From the NCBI GenBank assembly GCA_002348605.1, contig DEBQ01000002.1, forward strand, positions 1 to 64,000: a stretch of DNA of 64,000 bases. Reading direction: 5' to 3'. The stretch comes from Candidatus Saccharibacteria bacterium UBA2952 (lineage in GTDB: Bacteria > Patescibacteriota > Saccharimonadia > Saccharimonadales > Saccharimonadaceae). The notes under the pieces were generated by a model. It was not told where the DNA came from. It was given only the letters and a program-made list of their open reading frames with translations, and did not search any database. The number at the start of each line of letters is the position of its first letter. Within the stretch, counting starts at the first letter, position 1. Positions 59,333 to 64,000 of the stretch are shown one piece after another. The translations under genes and the position numbers were made by a program.

Positions 59333-59713
59333 ATGAACCGTAGTATCTATATCAAATGGATCACTGCTGCTGGATTTATAGGCATTGCGTTTGGTGTTTA
59401 CTATTCCATATTTGGACTAGGTGGTTTGCCGGTGTATCAGAGATTTGTCCCTACTGAATCTATGGAAGCATGGAGTAGGGGACTCTACGGAGCAACTTTT
59501 ATAGGTTTTAGTGTACTGCTCTTGCTGCTGGGTCGACGCGCGATACAGCAAAAAGACGAACAATTAGGAAGAATTTTAATATTCGGAATTGCAACTTGGA
59601 TAATCTATGAAGCGATTATCTCTTTAATTTATGGAGTGTATATAAACGTTCTAATAGATATCGCGCTCATCAGCTTTTTGAGTTATCCGGTTATCAAAGG
59701 TACGAGAAAATAA
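59333..59713 (+). CDS. Four-helix membrane protein, unknown
   Basis: A 126-residue membrane protein with helices near 9-27, 50-66, 80-100 and 103-119 and a basic tail (KGTRK). No family recognised. TATTAT (59320-59325) lies 8 nt before the ATG at 59333, which favours this start over an in-frame ATG at 59276 that is inside the preceding gene. Confidence 0.55.
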   Translation: MNRSIYIKWITAAGFIGIAFGVYYSIFGLGGLPVYQRFVPTESMEAWSRGLYGATFIGFSVLLLLLGRRAIQQKDEQLGRILIFGIATWIIYEAIISLIYGVYINVLIDIALISFLSYPVIKGTRK

Positions 59714-59802
59714 TCGTACCTACTTGGCTTACGTTTAACGGCTAATTCCACTTTGGAGTTCTATTATCATCAGGTGATCAGTATAGGATTGCGTAAAGGA
59801 GT

Positions 59803-60486
59803 CTAATGCTGCGATCCCGACTTACTGTGCATACTTTGATGCATATCTAGATCGCTCTGCTCGTCGCTACGCGCTTCGAGCGCCGAACTTATGAGGGATT
59901 TAACATCTTCGTCTACAGCGTCGTCCTTGTGTCCTTGGAGTATAGATATTGAACCTGAATAGTGGGTAGTCATTAGTTCGAAGAACATCGCATCGACTGA
60001 TTTGGTGGGTTCGGCGCGCAGCTTGGTTAATTCCTCAGGCGTCGCCATGCCTGGATGACTCGGGTACATATCATGCCCGCTTTGCTGCGGATATTCGCTT
60101 AAATTCGTATACGGTTCATTCCATTTTTTGAGTAATGCTTCGGTCTTCACAATCTGGGCCTGGCGCGTAGTCTTCATTTCTCCGACAAGTTTCTTTAGAG
60201 CCGGAGATTCGCCTCGACTGAGCTCAATGTCGAATAGTTCAATCGCTTGCTGGTCGTGCACGAGTAACCGTTTAACGAGGTCTCGATCAAGAATCTTAGC
60301 GGCTTCAGGGTCTATCGGAGCCTTCTCTGGTGCTACCGTCTGGGTAGATTCAGATTTTTTCTGACGTTCAGCCGATTGGCCGTAATACCAAGCGACTACC
60401 CCTGCAAGTGCCGATACGAACATAATCACGACTACGGTTGTCAGGAGGATGGTCTTTTTGTTTGACTGTGCTTTGGCTGATGACAT
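59803..60486 (-). CDS. DUF305 protein, membrane-anchored (element copy)
   Basis: A 227-residue exported protein of the DUF305 type, with one N-terminal helix (about 12-35), a Lys/Glu linker and the helical core (LLVHDQQAIELFDIELSRG, FELMTTHYSGSISILQGHKDD). Met/His residues are spread through it (HDMYPSHPGM, HQSMHSKSGSQH). TATAAT (60494-60499, minus strand) ends 8 nt before the ATG at 60486. A metal-binding or envelope role fits its neighbours. Confidence 0.78.
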   Translation of the reverse strand: MSSAKAQSNKKTILLTTVVVIMFVSALAGVVAWYYGQSAERQKKSESTQTVAPEKAPIDPEAAKILDRDLVKRLLVHDQQAIELFDIELSRGESPALKKLVGEMKTTRQAQIVKTEALLKKWNEPYTNLSEYPQQSGHDMYPSHPGMATPEELTKLRAEPTKSVDAMFFELMTTHYSGSISILQGHKDDAVDEDVKSLISSALEARSDEQSDLDMHQSMHSKSGSQH

Positions 60487-60493
60487 CGCTATC

Positions 60494-60499
60494 ATTATA
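60494..60499 (-). promoter_or_regulatory. -10 box of the element DUF305 gene
   Basis: TATAAT on the minus strand, 8 nt from the ATG at 60486. Confidence 0.6.
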
Positions 60500-60641
60500 A
60501 GTAATGCACGATATAAATGAAACAAGCCGCTTATGGTCTTGGAGTCGGACGCAACATGATTTGTGATACGTGCGAGCCTCTAGGAGGCTTGTCTTTATCT
60601 TTAATGTCGCCGTTTGGTTCATCATTTAATGACAAACACTA

Positions 60642-60647
60642 TATAAT
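60642..60647 (+). promoter_or_regulatory. -10 box of the His-rich exported protein operon
   Basis: TATAAT, 12 nt before the ATG at 60659. No SD. Confidence 0.6.
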
Positions 60648-60658
60648 GGAAACTGATT

Positions 60659-61495
60659 ATGCAGAGTGACTCAAACGACAGGCCGCGATCCTTCATGCGA
60701 CGACATCGCCTGGCCATTCTCGCTTTTGTGGGTGGATTTATGCTATTAGTGCCCGCACTCATTGCCGGATACGCATTTGCACTTAGTCCATCGACAATCC
60801 GATCACCGAAGCTGGAGCATTACCACTTCAGGATGCAGGTGCTCGTCAACGGTCAAGCCGAAAACTTTGGTGAAAAAGGGTACCAGACCGGGTACAAGAA
60901 GGATCAGTGTAACGCTAATCTGCCTGAGCAACCGATTCACTTCCACGACAACAAAGATCAGTTCACGCATATCCATTGGGAGGGTATGACCGGCGGGATG
61001 GTCATGAAATACTACGGCTGGAATTTGATCGGTGGCCTCGACGGGGCATTAGGATACAAGCTTGACGATTTAACTGATGTTCAGAAGGTGACGACACACG
61101 GAGATTACTTACCCGAGATACCAAAAGACGCCCAGATCTACGTCTACAGCGGCGACGAAAAAGGCTACAAAGCCCGAACGCTTGCCGATTGGAGAGACCA
61201 GGACCTAGAGAAGTTCTTTAATAAAGAAAGTAATTCTCCGGCTCATGAGTTCAATAAAAACGGCGGAGACCCGCTCAGCGCTCTATTCCCAACTGCGTCC
61301 GCACACGGCGAAGCCAGTGAACACGCCGCTGAGGCTGCAACACCGACCGAGAGTGAGACCGAGAAACTTACCCGCATCAACAATCTGATCGGTAATGTCG
61401 TCATCTTCGTCCAGAAAGATGCACCTTCTGACGAAGAGATCCAGCGTCGATTCGACAAGCTTGAGCCTTTGACCGAGAGCACCTGTGGAGGATAG
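60659..61495 (+). CDS. His-rich exported protein, unknown
   Basis: A 278-residue protein, not recognised. One N-terminal anchor or signal (about 17-42, LAILAFVGGFMLLVPALIAGYAFAL) leads to an outside domain with clustered His: LEHYHFRMQV, PIHFHDNKDQFTHIHWEG, and HGEASEHAAEA. GGMVMKYYGWNLIGG is a notable Met/Tyr/Gly motif. One Cys lies in DQCNANLPEQ and one near the C-terminus. The His pattern and the neighbouring DsbA-like and cation-efflux genes suggest an extracytoplasmic metal-binding protein. Confidence 0.6.
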   Translation: MQSDSNDRPRSFMRRHRLAILAFVGGFMLLVPALIAGYAFALSPSTIRSPKLEHYHFRMQVLVNGQAENFGEKGYQTGYKKDQCNANLPEQPIHFHDNKDQFTHIHWEGMTGGMVMKYYGWNLIGGLDGALGYKLDDLTDVQKVTTHGDYLPEIPKDAQIYVYSGDEKGYKARTLADWRDQDLEKFFNKESNSPAHEFNKNGGDPLSALFPTASAHGEASEHAAEAATPTESETEKLTRINNLIGNVVIFVQKDAPSDEEIQRRFDKLEPLTESTCGG

Positions 61496-61850
61496 GTCCA
61501 ATGGTCGTGACTCAATAAGAGTCGTTACAAGAATAAGATTCATACAGCTCGTAATTGTAACGTTTGTCATTGCGATATTTAGTATGTTCTCCTACGAACT
61601 GGCCCATACTAAATCACTCACTAGCCAGGAATGTAATACTGCCTGCCTGAGCCACTCTCAAGCCGGATCGGTCCTGACGAATATCACTAAACTCAAGAAG
61701 ACCGATAATGAACCGCGCCCCCCAGCATACCCACAATACGATATAAAGCTCGCTGCATTCTTCTCAGTTGCCGGCTTAACAGCCGTCATGCTTGGCTGGG
61801 TGAACTGGTATAGCCGAAGAATGCTCATAAGTACCCAGCTCCGCTACTGA
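61485..61850 (+). CDS. Two-helix membrane protein with paired cysteines, unknown
   Basis: A 121-residue protein with helices near 18-38 and 89-107 and an outside loop holding ECNTACLSHSQAG (two Cys, one His). The start is a GTG overlapping the preceding gene by 11 nt; no better codon is available. The CxxxC loop could interact with the DsbA-like protein encoded next. No family recognised. Confidence 0.5.
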   Translation: MEDRSNGRDSIRVVTRIRFIQLVIVTFVIAIFSMFSYELAHTKSLTSQECNTACLSHSQAGSVLTNITKLKKTDNEPRPPAYPQYDIKLAAFFSVAGLTAVMLGWVNWYSRRMLISTQLRY

Positions 61851-61895
61851 TCCCTCCTTTTACTTAAGACAGAGATAGTAATAATAGGAGATGAA

Positions 61896-62534
61896 ATGAG
61901 CAACAAGAGATTATTGATATTTATCGGAGCCGTTATCCTCGGCTTCATCGCACTAGTCGTCTATTCCAAGCAAGAGGCTGCGAACGCCCCGGGTGTAGAG
62001 GGTTCTAACAACGTGTACGGCAAAGCCGATAGTAAAGTAACGCTGACTGAGTACGTCGACTTCCAGTGTGAAGGCTGCTTAGCGTATTACCCGAACGTAA
62101 AGACCGTAAAGGAAGCCTATAAAGATAAGGTCCGTTTCGAAATCAAGAACTTCCCTATATCAAGTTCACACAAGAACGCCCTCGCCGCAGCCTCTGCAGC
62201 CCAAGCAGCAGCTAAGCAAGGCAAATTCTTCGAGATGCACGACACACTGTTTGATAACCAAAAAGTGTGGGAATCGAGCGAGGACAGGGTAAAGCTCTTT
62301 GAGGGCTATGCCGAAGCGATTGGCCTTAATATGGATCAGTTCCGCAAAGACTACTCAAGTAAAGAAACCTCAGCCATTGTCCGTGCTGACCTGAAGGAAG
62401 TGCAAGCACTGGGCGGTAACGGCACCCCAACCTTCGCGTTGAATGGCAAAAAGATCGAAATAGACAATAGCGTTGAAGCGTTGTCGGCCGTATTAGACAA
62501 GGCACTCAAAGAAGCCGAAGTAGAGTCTAACTAG
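61896..62534 (+). CDS. DsbA-family thioredoxin-fold protein, membrane-anchored
   Basis: A 212-residue extracytoplasmic thiol oxidoreductase. One N-terminal anchor (about 5-23) precedes the DsbA/Bdb fold with active site C58-E-G-C61 in VDFQCEGCLAYYP, FEIKNFPISSSHKNALAAA and the cis-Pro loop NGTPTFALNG. The SD is TAGGAGATGAA. It could form disulfides in envelope or metal proteins of the element. Stop shares CTAG with the convergent transporter gene. Confidence 0.9.
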   Translation: MSNKRLLIFIGAVILGFIALVVYSKQEAANAPGVEGSNNVYGKADSKVTLTEYVDFQCEGCLAYYPNVKTVKEAYKDKVRFEIKNFPISSSHKNALAAASAAQAAAKQGKFFEMHDTLFDNQKVWESSEDRVKLFEGYAEAIGLNMDQFRKDYSSKETSAIVRADLKEVQALGGNGTPTFALNGKKIEIDNSVEALSAVLDKALKEAEVESN

Positions 62535-63250
62535 CAGCTACAATTTGGCCCGCAGGTCTTAGCCTCGGCGCTAGCATGGCTATGATCATGATCATCATCG
62601 TGCTCGAATAACGCTTCCGCTGAGCAACAGGCGTCGCCGTTCCAGGCATTGATGCCTTCGCGAACAGCCAGCCCGGCGATGACCAGCGCGGCAATCGGAT
62701 CTGCCCACCACCACCCGAATAAACTGTTGGCTGCAAGCCCAAGAAGCAACACGGCTGACATATAGGTACAGAGCAGGGTTTGCTTTGAGTCGGCTACTGC
62801 TGAGTGCGACCCAAGTTCTTGCCCAGTCCGGCGCTGTATCAGAGAAACGGTCGGCATAATCAGCAAGCTGAGCGCGGCGATACCGATACCGAGTGTTGAG
62901 TGTTCGGGAGCTTCGCGTGTGACGAGCGTAGAAATAGCGTCATAGGAAACGAAAGCCGCAAGTCCGAAGAACGACGCAGCAATGATTCGAAGCGCTATCC
63001 TCTCGCGCGCTTCAGGCTTAGGTCCGGCAAACTGCCAAGCCACTGCTAATGCTGACGAGACCTCAATAACTGAATCTAGTCCGAATCCAAGTAATGCGCT
63101 GGAGTTCGCGACAGATCCTGCAAATAGTGCGACTACGGCCTCAATCAAGTTGTAAGCAATCGTGAAGATGACGAGGAAACGAATACGTTGACTCAGCACT
63201 GACCGTCGTTCGGCCGAAATCTTGGGGTGCGTGTGTGAATGACCAGCCAT
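62531..63250 (-). CDS. Cation-efflux-type membrane transporter with His/Cys-rich termini
   Basis: A 239-residue membrane protein related to cation diffusion facilitators. Helices contain the paired-Asp signature region SALLGFGLDSVIEVSSALAVAWQF and SAVADSKQTLLCTYMSAVLL, typical of the CDF core. The N-terminus (AGHSHTHPK) and C-terminus (DDDHDHSHASAEAKTCGPNCSC) are His/Cys-rich and probably bind metal. ATG 63250 overlaps the stop of the upstream transporter gene (TAATG), so the two are coupled. Metal unknown. Confidence 0.83.
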   Translation of the reverse strand: MAGHSHTHPKISAERRSVLSQRIRFLVIFTIAYNLIEAVVALFAGSVANSSALLGFGLDSVIEVSSALAVAWQFAGPKPEARERIALRIIAASFFGLAAFVSYDAISTLVTREAPEHSTLGIGIAALSLLIMPTVSLIQRRTGQELGSHSAVADSKQTLLCTYMSAVLLLGLAANSLFGWWWADPIAALVIAGLAVREGINAWNGDACCSAEALFEHDDDHDHSHASAEAKTCGPNCSC

Positions 63251-64000
63251 TACCACTGCACCTCATGACACTGTTTGGTCGGCTCGGTTTCTACCTGGAG
63301 TGTTGCGTGTTCTACTCCGTGCTTTGACTGTAGGGTCGCCTGTCCGTTCGCAAGAACAGACTGCGGGTCGGCCGTCGGCTCAACGACGAGATGCGCTGTT
63401 GCGACATTCATGCCTGATGTTAGTGTCCAGATGTGCAGGTCATGAACACCACTTACCCCGGCTACCGATTCCAAGTCCCGCGCGACATCATCGACGCTGA
63501 GTCCTTCTGGAACCTGCTGCCCAAGAACAGCTAAGACCTGACGCCCAAGAATCACAGCACGGACGGCGACGAATACGCCAATGGCGACAGCGATAACAGT
63601 GTCCCATATCGATGAGCCGGTAGCCATGACAAGAATACCGGCAACGATGACGCCGACGCTCCCGGCCGCATCAGCTACAACTTCATAGTACGCACCTTTG
63701 ACGTTGAGTGACTCTTTGGAGCCGCCGCGCAGTAATGCCATCGAGACGATATTGATAGCCAGTCCGATCAATCCCACCACAAGCATCGTGCCGGTTGCAA
63801 CTTCAACGTCCGAACCGATACGACCAATGGCTTCGATCACGACGTATGCCGCCACGCCAAGCATTATTAAAACGGTCAGACCGGAGGCGAATACTTCGGC
63901 ACGGTACGAACCATACGAACGCTTGCCGGTGCGGTCCTGACGGATCGCAATTCGCGTCGCGACAAGGGCCGCCCCAAGCGCGACGACATCGGCCGCCATA
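63250..64000 (-). CDS. CDF zinc transporter, N-terminus cut by window end
   Basis: The C-terminal 249 residues of a CzcD-type cation diffusion facilitator. Visible are the end of helix 2 (MAADVVALGAALVATRIA), the basic loop KRSYGSYRAEVFA, helices 3-6 including VVADAAGSVGVIVAGI, and the cytoplasmic domain with VHDLHIWTLTSGMNVATAHLVV. The frame stays open through the window edge and the family start (with the first metal-site helix) lies outside. It is the upstream gene of a two-gene efflux operon. Confidence 0.9.
   Translation of the reverse strand, partial: MAADVVALGAALVATRIAIRQDRTGKRSYGSYRAEVFASGLTVLIMLGVAAYVVIEAIGRIGSDVEVATGTMLVVGLIGLAINIVSMALLRGGSKESLNVKGAYYEVVADAAGSVGVIVAGILVMATGSSIWDTVIAVAIGVFVAVRAVILGRQVLAVLGQQVPEGLSVDDVARDLESVAGVSGVHDLHIWTLTSGMNVATAHLVVEPTADPQSVLANGQATLQSKHGVEHATLQVETEPTKQCHEVQW

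Noticed and set aside
1..64000. UGA recoding as in Gracilibacteria or Absconditabacteria
   Set aside because: Genes such as uvrC and rnc end in TGA and the long frames contain no in-frame TGA, so the standard bacterial code applies.
1..64000. CRISPR arrays, insertion sequences and rRNA genes
   Set aside because: No regularly spaced direct repeats, no DDE transposase or terminal inverted repeats, and no rRNA segments were seen.

Overview
The window looks like a chromosomal stretch of a Patescibacteria (CPR) bacterium, most likely a Saccharibacterium (TM7). The assignment rests on recalled resemblance of many proteins and on the compact layout, not on a database search. UGA is used as an ordinary stop (uvrC, rnc), so the UGA-recoding CPR lineages are excluded. 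Genes are tightly packed on both strands, with many 4-nt start/stop overlaps and many tail-to-tail pairs that share a 4-nt stop. About 25 genes have a TATAAT/TATACT-like -10 box only 6-12 nt before the start codon and no Shine-Dalgarno (SD) sequence, so leaderless transcription appears to be a major mode. Genes inside operons do have SD sequences.

Layout. 1-8.5 kb: end of an unidentified gene, a coiled-coil membrane protein, obgE, sbcB, uvrA, a DedA protein, ribosomal L25 and a MazG-like enzyme. 8.5-19 kb: an ABC exporter, trhO, an ArsR-led cassette of small accessory proteins, uvrC, a type IV pilin, Xaa-Pro aminopeptidase, secG and an orphan peptide-binding protein. 19-28 kb: tRNA-Leu(GAG), nadD, tRNA-Cys and tRNA-Leu(UAA), lemA-htpX, ligA, two nucleotide-housekeeping genes on a shared palindromic promoter, an RRM protein, and a DUF4396 gene behind a possible RNA attenuator. 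28-39 kb: tRNA-Ala, a second pilin, typA, a ZIP transporter, a trehalase, rarA, and a cell-wall run (hydrolase, membrane Mur ligase, ddl, SPFH protein), then tRNA-Phe. 39-45.5 kb: a copper operon (csoR, DUF305, copB) with a visible operator, then flavodoxin/PspC and small accessory proteins. 45.5-46.4 kb: an AT-rich DUF6602 gene between two copies of a palindrome. 46.5-56.2 kb: tRNA-Gly, murF, leuS, rpmF-nusB-nudix-rnc, rpsP, a third pilin, khpA, trmD, tRNA-Gln.

56.2-64 kb looks like an integrated mobile element abutting tRNA-Gln. It holds a large serine recombinase, a small unknown protein, a ribbon-helix-helix regulator, three copies of a 14-bp motif in an AT-rich gap, and a replication-relaxation-like protein. 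Its cargo appears to concern metals and the cell envelope: a membrane-anchored DUF305 protein, a His-rich exported protein, a DsbA-like thioredoxin and two cation-efflux proteins, the last cut by the window end.

The least explained signals are the 14-bp motif array with the RHH and replication-type genes, the possible attenuator ahead of DUF4396, the single palindromic -10 serving two divergent leaderless genes, the loss of all zinc-finger cysteines in LigA, and the palindrome-flanked DUF6602 gene.
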